Source of the DNA: Vanilla planifolia
Taxonomy: Eukaryota; Streptophyta; Magnoliopsida; Asparagales; Orchidaceae
Length of the DNA: 64,000 nucleotides
Direction of reading: 5' to 3'
NCBI GenBank assembly: GCA_023846275.1
Contig: JAIUJO010000226.1
Coordinates: 558,001 to 622,000 of the forward strand
Within the stretch, counting starts at the first letter, position 1. Every line of letters starts with the position of its first letter. A program made the translations under genes and the position numbers. Of the stretch, positions 54,521-64,000 are shown piece after piece. Below the pieces are notes generated by a model that was not told the DNA's origin, made no database searches, and saw nothing but the letters and a program-made list of their open reading frames with translations.

Positions 54521-54739
54521 AATCAATTAATAGCATATATGTTAAGGAGCTTTTCTTTAATTATGACACATATTCTTTATATAAATAAGTTATATTTTAA
54601 TTACTTTCATTAAAGGTTATTTATCATCAAAAAGGGTAAAATATTTGTATTGTTGAACCATAGCAATGATGCTTTGTTTGATGATAATAAGCCTTAAGTA
54701 CTTTTATTGAATTTTGTTAAGTGCATTTTAAAATTTTAT

Positions 54740-55690
54740 TTAGTAAATACACATATTTAAGAAAGAATTAAACAAAAAAGGGTGGATGGGTTAAACCCCA
54801 TGAAGATCATAGTGAATAGATTGATAAACCATCAAAAATTAATTTTTTTTTCAAGTTTAGATATTTTAATTTTACTTTGATTAGAACAATAAACTTGATT
54901 AAAATATTTATTAAAAAAACATAAAATTAATTAAAATTAATTTTATAATAACATTTAGATTATTAATATTTTTTATCTATCATCCTTAATTAGTTTCACC
55001 ATCATTTTATGTTAATAATATATTTGAAAAAAATAATTAATATTTTAAGAAAATATGTTCAAGTTGGATTAACAAATTCATAAGAAATTTAGTAACAATA
55101 TAGAAAAATAAGAAAAAACTTGAAACCTAATTATTGGAGGCAATATGCCTGAGCTAGTTGCTACAGGAAATGGAATACTACTATAAACCATTGTGATTCA
55201 CGGAAACCAAGCCATGCATGGGTGACATACATCAATCCCAAACAGGATATCAACTTTTTTGATTGAATCATCAGTCCCACGTCACTAAATCATAAATCAT
55301 ATAGTGATAGATGCGCAAGTCATGATCTCTCAAGTGAAAAAAGGGAAGAAAAGACCAAATAGGAGAACCATTGAATTAAGCAGGCTTTTAAAAATGCAAT
55401 ATCCAAACTTATTTTTGCTATGTGGGACAAAAACTTTACATATTTCATGTGACCTATTTTCAAATTAAGGGAGCAACCAAAGTCACTTGATCACTACTTT
55501 TCTCAATCAAATCATTCTAATCTCCCATAGCTTTTTATAATGCCTGTTTATATCCTCCAACTGAACCTGCCTTTTTGAGATTGCATGATCCTTCTTTATT
55601 GCATATATAGGAGCTAAATCTTGCTATCGGATCACAATTTAGATCTAATGTCCCATATGAAAGTTATATTTCTAAAAAGCATGGTTTTAA
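54740..55690 (-). repeat. Second inverted flank copy, homologous to 41.04-42.0 kb
   Basis: Collinear with the left inverted flank: TTAATATTTTTTATCTATCA at 54,963 against TTTTCAATATTTTTTATCTT at 41,290; TGAGCTAGTTGCTACAGGAA at 55,150 against the CAGTTGCTACATAAAATT region at 41,470; ATCACAATTTAGATCTAATG at 55,630 against TCACAATTTAGATCAGATGG at 41,949. The two flanks therefore bracket the tandem units in the same orientation. Confidence 0.65.
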
Positions 55691-55839
55691 TTGTAGAGTT
55701 GTCTGATTATGCTTCTTTTACAATTTAATGGTCATGGTTTAGCCTAATAAAATGACTCTAGTGGAATGATGATGTGGCTTTTTGGTAAATGTTTTCTTTA
55801 ATATTTTCACAATTAAAAATTGTTTAGGAAAAATTGTAA

Positions 55840-56547
55840 TGACTAAATTAAGTGTTAGGTATGTCCTATTAGTTGTTAGAAGATGTCTATAAATAAGAGG
55901 ATTTTTAAACGAAGTTGAGAAAAATTTGCTGTGTGACCCAAAGAATTGTTTTATGTAGAAATTCTTATGTCATTAGGCTCTCATTCCCATGAAACTCTTC
56001 AAATTCTATTGAATATCAAATAAGCTAAGTTGGAATTTTTCTAGAACCTTAATTCATTTAATTGAGATAGTTTTGTCTCTTAATGATTTCAACATTCATA
56101 GTTTGTTAGTTGTAATGATTTTCATTTTATTTTGCCAAATATTTTTCTTCTATTGTCATTTTATTTCATTGTAAGGCCATAGTAGCTTATCCCGATTGTT
56201 TTGTTGTTAGTCCATAGTATCCGGTCTTATTTGTTTCTTTGTTATGAAAGTTTAGCCTACTAAACTTATTGTGAAAGGATTATATTGAGTTTTTATTTTT
56301 ACCTTACTCTGGTCGATGGTGGATGTAGGCTTGTATTATAAGTTGAAGCACCTAAAAATTGATTATGCATATTTCTTTATTATTGATGATTTTTTTATTA
56401 CACGACCTTTAAAAAAATTATTTAGTTTTAAAAAAAAAGTAAACTTTTCCAAAACTAGCTTTTAATGATTTGATTGATCTTTTTAAAATTTACATTGATT
56501 ATTTGTTTGAAATAAAAGAAAGAAACTAAACAATAAACAACTCCACA
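55840..56547 (+). repeat. Putative LTR of a decayed Copia-like element
   Basis: The segment has a TATA-like box (TATAAATAAG at 55,888-55,897), a transcribed-looking T-rich body, and a CA end at 56,546-56,547 immediately before a degenerate primer-binding site. Its 3' half (about 56,110-56,530) is repeated in the same orientation at 56,945-57,357 (shared words GCATATCCC against GCTTATCCC, TTTGTTATGAAAGTTTAGCC against its partner at 57,050-57,090). The 5' end is not certain, because the left part may overlap the inverted 2.7-kb unit. Confidence 0.45.
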
Positions 56548-56549
56548 AT

Positions 56550-56561
56550 TGTTATTAGAGC
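56550..56561 (+). other. Degenerate primer-binding site (initiator tRNA-Met type)
   Basis: TGTTATTAGAGC matches 10 of 12 bases of TGGTATCAGAGC, the sequence complementary to the 3' part of plant initiator tRNA-Met that Copia elements use to prime minus-strand synthesis. It lies two bases after a CA dinucleotide that would end the LTR. A chance match is possible but the position is right. Confidence 0.5.
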
Positions 56562-56789
56562 AAAGTACCCTTTCTTGCAAGAAAAAATTCTTCGAATCAT
56601 GCATGCCTCAAAGTGATTCTTTAGCAACTTTAAATTTTATTGATAGAGAATTGTTAGAATTAATACAAACTCCATTTAATTTTCAAACTAAAAAAAATAT
56701 GAGGTATTTTTGCACATAAAATATTTCATGAAATGGATGAAGGTAAAAAAACATGAAGTGCAACAAAATAATAGGGACATAAATATTTT

Positions 56790-56937
56790 ACATTATAGTT
56801 GAATGCTACCAAATTTAATCAAATCACAAATTAAGGGATGACTTATGAAATTTGGATAAAGTTAGAGATAACATATGGTGGAGACTGTTTAGTTGATGAA
56901 AATAAAATAAAGATGAAGATACATGTCTTTTTGAAAT
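56790..56937 (+). pseudogene. Small gag remnant between the two LTR-like copies
   Basis: The reading LNATKFNQITN followed, after one stop, by GMTYEIWIKLEITYGGDCLV and DENKIKMKIH corresponds to the EFNRI, AFEIW and EGTSxxKExKI motifs of the UBN2 gag seen at 44,418 and 47,105. Only about 45 residues survive. It is followed directly by the second LTR-like copy, so most of the internal region is deleted. Confidence 0.6.
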
Positions 56938-56944
56938 TTTGATA

Positions 56945-57357
56945 AAATAAATTTCAATTTTAAGTTGCCAATTTTTTTTTGTTATTGTTAAATGTTGTAA
57001 TGTTATTTGAGCATATCCCAATGATCTTGTTGTAAAGTCATAATGGTTTGTCTGTTATGTTTGATTGTCACTAGAATTTAGTCTACTTATCATTTGGGAA
57101 AAGCCTTATATTCATTGTTTATTTTTGATTTATTTTTGCTACGAGAAGATATATTCTTTTTGTTAAGCCAAACCTCTTAAAATTGATTCTGTTTATTTTC
57201 ATTTACTGCTAATTTTTCTATTACAAAAGTCTTACAAAAATTAATATGTTTTAAGGAAAAAAAAATTTGATTAAAAGCATTTTTATAGATTTGTTAAACC
57301 TTATTAAAAATTACTTTAAATGTTTTGTTGAAGTACTTGTAAGAAACTACAATTTTT
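56945..57357 (+). repeat. Second, partial LTR-like copy
   Basis: Homologous to 56,110-56,530 about 815-835 bp upstream: TTAAGTTGCCAATTTTTTTT against TTATTTTGCCAAATATTTTT, AGAATTTAGTCTACTTATCA against AAAGTTTAGCCTACTAAACT, and AAAATTGATTCTGTTTATTT against AAAATTGATTATGCATATTT. With the gag remnant this gives an LTR-gag-LTR order, as in a small deleted Copia-like element. Confidence 0.5.
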
Positions 57358-57399
57358 ATTCTTAGTAATTTAGCTCCTTTCTTTACTTTAGCTAATATA

Positions 57400-58214
57400 A
57401 TTCCTCTTTTGTGAAATATTTTCTTTGATATTGTTATATAAATAATTAACTCTAAGCCCCGTCTCATATGACCTCCACATCACTTTGATTTTTTATATTA
57501 TATTGCTTGAACTTATCCTAATTCAACTTTCATATATATTTACATTTTATTAAAAAATAAATTTAATGGCACTCTTCTTATTTCCTTTTTGTAATTATAT
57601 AAAAATATGGTCAATTTGAGAAGAAACAATAGTTAACAGGCTCATTTGATTGGCTTTATCAAACTAAATATTAATTTTTTTAAAATCTTTTATTTTCTAT
57701 GGTTTTGGCAACTTTTATGTGACATTTTGACTTATACCTATTTGATTATGGAAGAAAGTACTCATAATCTTCTTAATATCTTGGAATAAAATTTTCTTAT
57801 ATAGTTTATCTCATTTCTATAAATCCTTTGCTTAAATTTTTTTATGTTGCTATGAAGCTCTAATTCAACTACTGTGCAACTTTTACACTAATTTGATATT
57901 TTGACTTGGTTATATTAAATTGACTCAAATTATCTCTCTTTATCTTTATTATATGGTTATTTAATATGAAAATAATAATTAAATAGTATTGAAGATTATT
58001 TGTTTTTATAATTCGTAGTGATTCCTATCGACGAAAGATCAAGATGATACAAAATGTCATTGAATGCATCAAGATGAGCTTTTCAATTAGATATTTTTTC
58101 CATATTTTTAAATAATTTTCATTGTTTTGACACATTGAATAAAACATCTCAATTTGTACTTGGCCTAACAAATTTTTGTGCTACAAAATATATCCTTACT
58201 TTCTGAAAATGAAA
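57400..58214 (+). repeat. ~410-bp family monomers resume, + orientation
   Basis: About two units of the family that fills 3.56-41.04 kb: TTCTTTGATATTGTTATATA at 57,421, CATATGACCTCCACATCACT at 57,465, GTTTTGGCAACTTTTATGTG at 57,703, CTTAATATCTTGGAATAAAA at 57,773, GACTTGGTTATATTAAATTG at 57,902 and ATGCATCAAGATGAGCTTTT at 58,065. The second unit breaks off near 58,214, in the landmark before CTTGGAATG, where the LINE begins. Confidence 0.72.
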
Positions 58215-58573
58215 TAATGCCATCTGAGCAAGAAATGGTGTTCGAAAAATGCTCAGGAGCTCACTATGCTTGTGAAAGGCAATCTGAAGGGGAAGGCGAC
58301 GGTGAAGGCGATCTCACGACGAAGGTGTAGGCATTTCGAGGATGGAATAACTACAAACCATTGAAGTCGGTGCCTGGCTGTTCTGACGGTGGAAGTGTTC
58401 ATGTCAGAGCCAGGAACATCGCCTTTGAAGGAACATGATTAAAGTTTTGGATGTGCCACGGAACATATAATTCTTGTCATGCAAATTTAACTGCGATGGC
58501 TGTGGTTTCTATGTTCGAGTTTCTAACTTGCCTCTACAAGCGCTTTGTTGTTCTCTCTTTTTCTTTTAGCTGA

Positions 58574-60273
58574 ATGGTAGGCTCCAAAGGTAGAAAAAGT
58601 ATTAGGAAATCTAAAAATTGAGGAAGCACCTCTCCTCATAAGGAGTATGTGGAGGATGTCGGGGAAGAGGCCGCTGGAGGCAAGGGAAAAAAAGGATTAG
58701 TAATTGGGATGTTTGTAATTAACGGAAAGGATGAATATCTATTGCATGAGCTTGAAATTTCGAATATCTCTGTTGACTCCTCAAGTGTGAATGTGGGAAC
58801 CTTTGAGGATGGTGCGACCTCCGCTACCCCAATGTTGTCGTTGTTGCGAACTAATTGTGAGTAGGGAGGTCTATTTCGCGAAATGGTGGGAGCCACAGAT
58901 ACTGTGGAGGCTAATGGCCTGGCCATTTCGAACAAAGCGGCGAAAGTAGTACCTGATAGTGCTACCTTGCTGGACAACACGGCCTTGCTGATTACCTCCA
59001 GTGCAGCGGCATAGGGCAACAAAGTTAGCTTTAAGGAAGTATTAACTTCCAAGTCTTCAATGCTAAATGAAGTAGTAACCTCTTTATTGAAGCCGACTGT
59101 AGTTGATGTCAAGGCCAGGGCTGCGTCCATTGCTGACCATGTTGTTAATGACGAGGTTATCATGTCTAATGAGGCATGTCTTAGGCGAATTGAGTTCCAC
59201 ATATTCGACTTAGTGGGGCGAATGTATGACAACTCTCTCCCATTCTTTGTCATCGCTCGGGTGCTTCAGAGGCGCTTGGGACACCTTAAGAACTTATGAA
59301 TCCAAGATATTACCTCCGGTTGCTTCTGCCTTCACTTTGATTCAATCGAGGATAGAAATGCAGTATGGTTGGGAGGCCCATGCCATGTTGCCAACAAGGC
59401 CATGTGGTTGGATCTGTGGACTTCCGATTTTCGATTTAGTGCTACCATGACGATGTGCGCCCTAGTTTGAGTGAGGTTCCCGGTTCTTCCCCTGGTCTAT
59501 TGGAATGTAGAGAACATATTGAGAATCATGAAATCGGTGGCCGATCCAATTCTCCTCGATGGCTGGACGGCAGGCATGTAGCGCTCATCGTTCTCAGGGT
59601 ATGCGTCAAGTTGGTCTTATCGAAGCCACTGAAACAGGGTATGTGGCTGAGGGGGGCAATGGGATGCTCTTTCCAACCTTTTGAGTATGAGGGGCTTCCC
59701 AAAATCTTCTTTGCGTGTAGAATTGTGGGTCACCTTGCGGAGCAGTGCAAGATCGGGATGACGGGGAGTGCTACTGCAGCAACCCTTATGGGAGTTGGGC
59801 GGGTCTCGATTGAAGGCTCTGAGGCCTCATCATCCAGGGTGCCGCAAGACATCTCTGCTACCCGTCGGGATCTAAACTTGAACTTGCAGGGGCCCCCTGC
59901 TAGGATGATTGCGCAGGTTTAGAGGACATCCCTTAATCGTATGAATCATGGACCCATGTCAGACAACGAGGAGGGCATCAAGAAGGAGAGCCTGGGCCCA
60001 TGGATGGTGGGACAACCAAGTAGGTGGAAGCTAGCCATGAGTGTGCGAAGTCACAATGCACAGGGAATGGCTACTGGAGTAAGGAAGCCTGACGAGGGAG
60101 GTGGGCAAAGGGGCAGAAAGAGGAGCATCTCCCATAACAGGGGGAGGATTCCAAGCAGAAGTACTCGAAGCCCCTATGTGCCAGACATAAAAGGGAAGGC
60201 ACCATTATTGCCTAATGATAGGGCGGTGGACGTCAGCACCTGTGATGAAGCTATCTACTACAATGAGTGTTAG
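58574..60273 (+). pseudogene. LINE ORF1: DUF4283 / zinc-knuckle nucleic-acid-binding protein
   Basis: In plant LINEs this protein binds element RNA and acts with ORF2 in the ribonucleoprotein. The likely start is ATG 58,574 (MVGSKGRKSIRKSKN), in the same phase as the frame at 58,649. That phase runs to about 59,590 through stops at 58,619, 58,862, 59,012, 59,297, 59,468 and 59,579. The DUF4283 part is visible as NAVWLGGP, LDLWTSDFRF and V-stop-VRFPVLPLVYWN, where the stop replaces an expected Trp. After a frameshift near 59,590 the next phase gives KPLKQGMWLRGA, FEYEGLP and the zinc knuckle FFACRIVGHLAEQC, in which the first Cys is Phe. A stop at 59,920 interrupts the tail (SLGPWMVGQPSRWK), which ends at 60,273. 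About 565 codons span the ORF. Confidence 0.88.
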
Positions 60274-60546
60274 GAGGATCCCCTCCTCTCTACACGTGGT
60301 GGGGTGTAGTGAACTTCTTAATCCTATGGGGGGACGGCTGCAGTGGATTACTTGTCATGGGCGGAGCGATTTGGAGGCACCTACAGTTCTGTTGTGCTGT
60401 AATTTATCAAGATCCTATAGGATGGGCATCGCCTTGTTGCATGATGTTCCTGTTGTGACCTTGGAAGGTGTAGGGCTGAGGCCAAGGCTCTAGCTGCTGT
60501 GCTATGCTCCCATGACACGGAGAGGTACAACTTACTCCTTCTTTTA
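60274..60546 (+). other. Spacer between LINE ORF1 and ORF2
   Basis: No domain is recognised in these 273 bases. Three short overlapping frames cover it. The phase that leads into ORF2 is open from 60,499, so translation of ORF2 might have begun there instead of at 60,547; termination-reinitiation from the ORF1 stop cannot be judged in such a decayed copy. Confidence 0.6.
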
Positions 60547-61265
60547 ATGACTAAAATATTAGTATGGAATATAAGGGGCATCTATGGCAAGAAGTCGCGG
60601 TGTTACCTTCAAAGGCTTGTGAGTGAAAGGAAGATTGTGGTGGTCGCCCTAGCAGATATGAGAGCCCAAAGCTTCGCACGAAGGGGCGTTTATTGGAACT
60701 ATGAAATTGCAACCTTCGACAGGGATGTCTGCTGGCATTGTCCTTCTATGGAGGAGCTGCTTGGTGGTGAAATCCATTCATTCGTTGATGCATGTGGTCT
60801 CGTTTGAGGTGGGCATAAATGGGGGAGCAATACTCAAGTGTTGTGTTGTCTATGGGCCGAGGGAAACCCTAAAATGCAAGGAATTGTGGGACTTCTTGAG
60901 GGAGGAGGCTGGAATGTTGGCCCTTTGCTGGTAGCTAGTGACTCTAATGTTGTAATATTGCAAGGTGAAAAGAGGGGGGAAGGAAATTTAGATACAGCAG
61001 TCTGCAGTAAGAATTTGTGGACTTGATTTAGGACCTCCAGCTGGTGGATCTCATGTTTACTGGGAACAAATTCACGTGGTGTAATGGCAAGGAGGGGGGC
61101 GCAAGGATTCTGGAAAAGTTAGACAGAACGCTAATGAACATTGCAGGCATTCGTGCATACCCGGGGTACTCTACTACTCACCTAGCGTGGATTGGCTCAG
61201 ATCACTATCCTCTCCTCATTGACATGGAGGGTGGGCGTAGTCTTGTTTGCAAGCGCCGCATTCAA
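60547..61265 (+). other. ORF2 endonuclease domain (exo-endonuclease-phosphatase fold)
   Basis: Motifs in order: WNIRG with the conserved Asn (about 60,562); the ALADM segment, where an ALAEP-type Glu is expected and Asp is found; SAGIVLLWRSC and CCVVYGPRE in the next phase; SDSN at 60,937-60,948 in place of the usual GDFN, keeping Asp and Asn; LQLVDLMFTGNKFTWCNGK; and the catalytic SDH at 61,197-61,205. Most active-site residues survive although the frame changes three times. In this family the domain makes the first-strand nick at the target site. Confidence 0.85.
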
Positions 61266-61529
61266 TGTCAGAGCATTTGGCTGTAGTTTCCTAAGGCAAT
61301 TGGGGTGGCTCATTAGGCTTGGAGCAGATGCACAAAGAGGAATCATATGGAAGTCCTATCAACAAAGTTTCGGAGGTCACTTGTGGCACTGCGCAAGTAG
61401 AGTAAGTCGGAGGTGGGTGACATCATGAGGGGCAATGTGAACTTAGAACACAGCATCAAACTCATTGCAAATGAAAGAGTCTAAAGAGGGATTAAATGCA
61501 GAGGAACACTAGCATCTTGGGCGATTGAT

Positions 61530-63279
61530 TTTGGATTTCCACCCTGGCTGTGCGTTGGAGGAGCGGTGGTGGTGGCAAAGGGCTAAAATCAATTGGGCCC
61601 AATCGGGAGACCGTAATCCCCGATTCTTCCATGTTGCCGCCACTGCACGTACTCGTTACAACTTCATTGCCCGATTGAAGGATGATTCGGGCAGCATGGT
61701 CACTACGCAGGATAGTAGTGCACGATCTTGGAACCTTTCTTTTAGAAGAAGTGGGGTGGTGGGATGACTACATTACCACCTCTGAAGCATATGCCGCACA
61801 CCAGCGTTAATGATGCCCAGGCAACCTTGCTGGCTTGCCCTGTGATGGAACAGGAGGTTATTTCAGTTGTCAAAGCTGCCAGGAGGACTAAAGCCCCAAA
61901 CTAGGATGGGGTTTCTGTGAAAATTATCCAAGTTTATTGGCAGATTACTCAGGGTGACACAAGTCGGTCTGTGCTCTACTTCTTCGTTGAGAAGCAAATG
62001 GCTAGGTACTGGAAGGACGCACTCATAGTCCTCGTACAGAAGAATCATGGTGCCTACAAAGTTGTCGCGAGTGTTCTAGTTGAAAGCCTTAAGCCGATTC
62101 TTCCCTACCTCATATTAAGAGAACAGGGGCATTCGTGCCGGGAAGATGCATTGAAGAAAATATATTCATAGCAAAGGAAACGGCTTCGTGCATGCAGTCT
62201 TCCTTCACGAGGGTTGTGCTCATGGAAATTAAGGTGGACATGAAGCAAGCCTATGATACGGTGCGATGGGAGTGTGTGATGAATATATTGAAAATTATGG
62301 GGTTTTCGTCCATCTGGTTCGACTGGGTTGAGGCTTGTATCGTGAACCCCAGGTATGGACTCCTACTCAATGGTGTTCGGTTTCCTTGGATCCACGTGCA
62401 ACGCGGCCTGCGTCAGGGATGCCTGCTTTCGCCGCATCTGTTCAGACTCGTGACGGAGTATCTCTCAACAAACATGCATAACTATGAGTCTAGTTCATTG
62501 CTTGGGTTTAGATGTGGGAGGAACTCTCTCCTGTTTCCCATCTCCTGTTTGCTGATGACATCCTTGTTTATGCATCAGCTACACGAGCTGCTGTGTGCTC
62601 AGTCAAGAAGTCTATGCAGGAGTTTTGCAAGCCCACGGGAATGAGGGTTAACCTTGAGAAGTCGAAGGCTTTTTTCAGCAAAATCACAAGCACAAAAAGG
62701 AGGAAGGTGATTGCGAGGAAACTGCAAATGGTGCGTGAGGAGAATCTTTGCTATCTGGGTGTTCCCATTTTGGCAAAATTAATCAAGTTGGAGGATTTTA
62801 AATTCATGCTCAAGAAGATTGACGACCAGGTGATGAAATGGCACATTAGACCTTTATCGCTTGTCGAGAGGGTTGCCATGATCAAATTTGTCCTCATTGC
62901 TATCCCTAGTCATCAGGTGAGTCATTGTGTCTTGCCGAAGCATGCTATCGACGCGGTGGAGCGGAAGATAAGGAATTTTCTTTGCTGTGGTGCCACTGGC
63001 GCAAGAAGGATACATTATGCTAGTTGGGAGAATGTCACCTTGCCCAAGGATGCGGGAGGCCTTGGCCTCCTGGACCTACGCACTTGGCAGTGGGTTCTGC
63101 TTATGAAATATTGCAGGAGACTGATTGGTCGCGAGGAGAACTCCTGGGTGTGCATCATGGATACTGAATATGACGCTACTCATGCCCTTGTTAAGACACC
63201 ACGGGGAGCATCTCATGCATGCAGACTCGTTGCTGCTTGCATGCCGTTTGCCCTTGCTAACTTTGTGTGGAGAATTTGA
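61530..63279 (+). other. ORF2 reverse transcriptase domain and thumb
   Basis: The pre-RT region reads WWWQRAKINWAQSGDRNPRF with FFH (61,573 on). Then follow KAARRTKAPN-stop-DG (usual KAPGPDG), LKPILPYLILREQG, and, after loss of one G near 62,125, VPGRCIEENIFIAKE. Motif A is KVDMKQAYDTVRW with the catalytic Asp at 62,237. Motif B is RGLRQGCLLSPHLF (62,402 on), with Leu where most relatives have Pro. A frameshift near 62,530 precedes motif C, LLFADDILVY, with FADD at 62,548-62,559. The thumb follows: VNLEKSKAFF, YLGVPI, LSLVERVAMIKFVL, and a KDAGGLGLLDLRT segment. The catalytic aspartates are intact, but no single frame links motifs A, B and C. Confidence 0.92.
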
Positions 63280-63570
63280 AATGGCAAGGACGTTTTATTC
63301 GTAGAAGATAATTGACTTGGTGTGCTCCCAATTTGCTTGTGGCCCACGTTCATCAACATGGAGGTGGATTAGCCAAGAGATGTGAGTGCATGTGTTGCCG
63401 AGGTGAGCATTTGGAATGAATAAAGCATCAGGGCCTGGGTTGGCGACCTCCTCATTGAGCGCATTATGCACTTGCCATGGGCTCAGAATCGTGACATGCT
63501 CTTGCAGTCGCAGACGGAGTCGCCCCAGGTCAACAACTCAAAAATATACACGTAATTATGCTGCGCTACG

Positions 63571-63900
63571 GTGGGTGACAGCATGGGAAACCATAATGCA
63601 AACATGGAGCACCTCAAGATGATCTGGAAAGTGAAGGAACTGCCCTGGGTGAGATTCTTCCTATGGAGATTGGTAGGTGATCATCTCCTTATAGCAGCTG
63701 GGCTGGCCCGCAGGAGACTTGCTGAGTGCAACAGCTGTGTTTGGGGTTGCAATGCTGACGAGACGCCGGAGCATATTATATGGGAATGCCCGCATGCACA
63801 GGTATTTTGGAGTGGCCACTACCTTCATGGAGCCGTCTTTACTCTTGGCCTTCCTCATGGTGAGGGCACTGGGATATCTTTTTTGCAGCGATTCCTTTAA
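63571..63900 (+). other. ORF2 C-terminal zf-RVT domain
   Basis: The frame reads KVKELPWVRFFLWRLVGDHL, LARRRLAECNSCVW, then DETPEHIIWECPHAQVFW. This is the Cys/His-rich zf-RVT domain found after the thumb in plant LINE ORF2 proteins, thought to bind RNA or DNA. The Cys pair, the His and the final Cys are present. The segment between 63,280 and 63,570 is too damaged to read in one phase. After a stop at 63,898, the same phase continues to AATLAMTTYYIWELRNAK at the window edge. Confidence 0.85.
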
Positions 63901-64000
63901 TTTGTGGCAGTGCCTGTGTAGTGTGAAGCTAATAGTGTGGTGCATGCTGCAACCTTAGCCATGACGACGTATTACATTTGGGAGCTCCGCAATGCGAAGA

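Larger units (their letters stand above)
58215..64000 (+). mobile_element. Plant LINE (non-LTR retrotransposon), inactive, 3' end outside the window
   Basis: A two-ORF LINE of the L1-like plant type. The order is a short 5' untranslated region (58,215-58,573), ORF1 with DUF4283 and zinc knuckle, a spacer (60,274-60,546), and ORF2 with endonuclease, reverse transcriptase and zf-RVT. The base composition is clearly richer in G and C than the AT-rich flanks, and the 5' end cuts into a monomer of the 410-bp family, so it inserted after the array formed. The reading at 63,928-64,000 (YYIWELRNAK) is the usual C-terminal end of ORF2, so the 3' UTR, poly-A tail and target-site duplication should lie just to the right. 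It is dead: every domain contains stops or frameshifts. Confidence 0.93.
60547..64000 (+). pseudogene. LINE ORF2: endonuclease / reverse transcriptase polyprotein, fragmented
   Basis: The full protein would nick target DNA and copy element RNA from the nick (target-primed reverse transcription). The ATG at 60,547 opens MTKILVWNIRGIYGKK, the endonuclease N-terminus; an upstream start at 60,499 in the same phase is possible. Reading the homologous product requires at least seven frame changes (near 60,735, 60,900, 61,030, 61,530, 61,745, 62,125 and 62,530). Further stops lie near 61,284, 61,902, 63,277 and 63,898. About 15-20 codons appear to be missing near 62,040, between the ALIVLVQK and YKVVASVLVESLKPIL segments, where other LINEs carry an RPISL-type motif. 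The longest intact piece is 62,512-63,279 (255 codons). The C-terminus is cut by the window edge or nearly complete. Confidence 0.92.

Noticed and set aside
58636-59253. 205-codon minus-strand frame, the second longest in the window
   Set aside because: It is antisense to LINE ORF1, whose + phase carries the homologous protein reading. The minus product is Ser/Thr/Ala-rich and matches no family.
63661-63945. 94-codon minus-strand frame
   Set aside because: It is antisense to the zf-RVT domain of LINE ORF2.

Overview
The window reads as repeat-rich, intergenic nuclear DNA of a land plant, most likely one with a large, transposon-laden genome. The evidence is a decayed plant-type LINE whose ORF1 carries a DUF4283 plus zinc-knuckle layout, several fragments of an LTR-retrotransposon gag of the plant UBN2 type, and long, extremely AT-rich arrays of degenerate repeats. 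Species cannot be fixed from this sequence. I see no intact host gene, tRNA, rRNA or CRISPR array. Most open frames in the AT-rich parts are translations of repeat units, not genes.

Layout. 1-910 is a strand-asymmetric, purine-rich, C-poor tract. 911-3,559 is AT-rich DNA in which I recognise nothing. 3,560-41,040 is one very long array of a diverged satellite-like family with a unit of about 410 bp (roughly 90 units). Its orientation flips repeatedly: + to 14.25 kb, - to 24.5 kb, a short + and then - block to 26.0 kb, + to 35.8 kb, - to 40.5 kb, + to 41.0 kb. One flip (14.26 kb) carries a 12-bp perfect inverted repeat.

41,040-57,400 is a different block built from LTR-retrotransposon debris. 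An approximately 2.7-kb unit is present three times head-to-tail (42.0-50.06 kb), and each copy ends in a truncated gag fragment. The block is flanked by inverted partial copies (41.04-42.0 kb and 53.9-55.7 kb). A diverged fourth partial copy lies at 52.4-53.9 kb, an inverted gag fragment at 51.2-51.7 kb, and a small LTR/gag/LTR-like remnant at 55.84-57.36 kb. The 410-bp family resumes at 57.4-58.2 kb in the orientation it had at 41.0 kb, so the retroelement block looks like material inserted into the satellite-like array.

58,215-64,000 is a LINE on the + strand, cut off by the window edge. Its base composition is visibly more balanced than its surroundings. ORF1 (nucleic-acid-binding) and ORF2 (endonuclease, reverse transcriptase, zf-RVT) are both recognisable end to end but are broken by many stops and at least seven frame changes, so this copy is dead.

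Nothing here works as an operon or pathway. The interest lies in the architecture: a strand-switching degenerate array with a recurrent short dyad in each unit, and a tandemly amplified retroelement fragment whose unit boundary falls inside gag.
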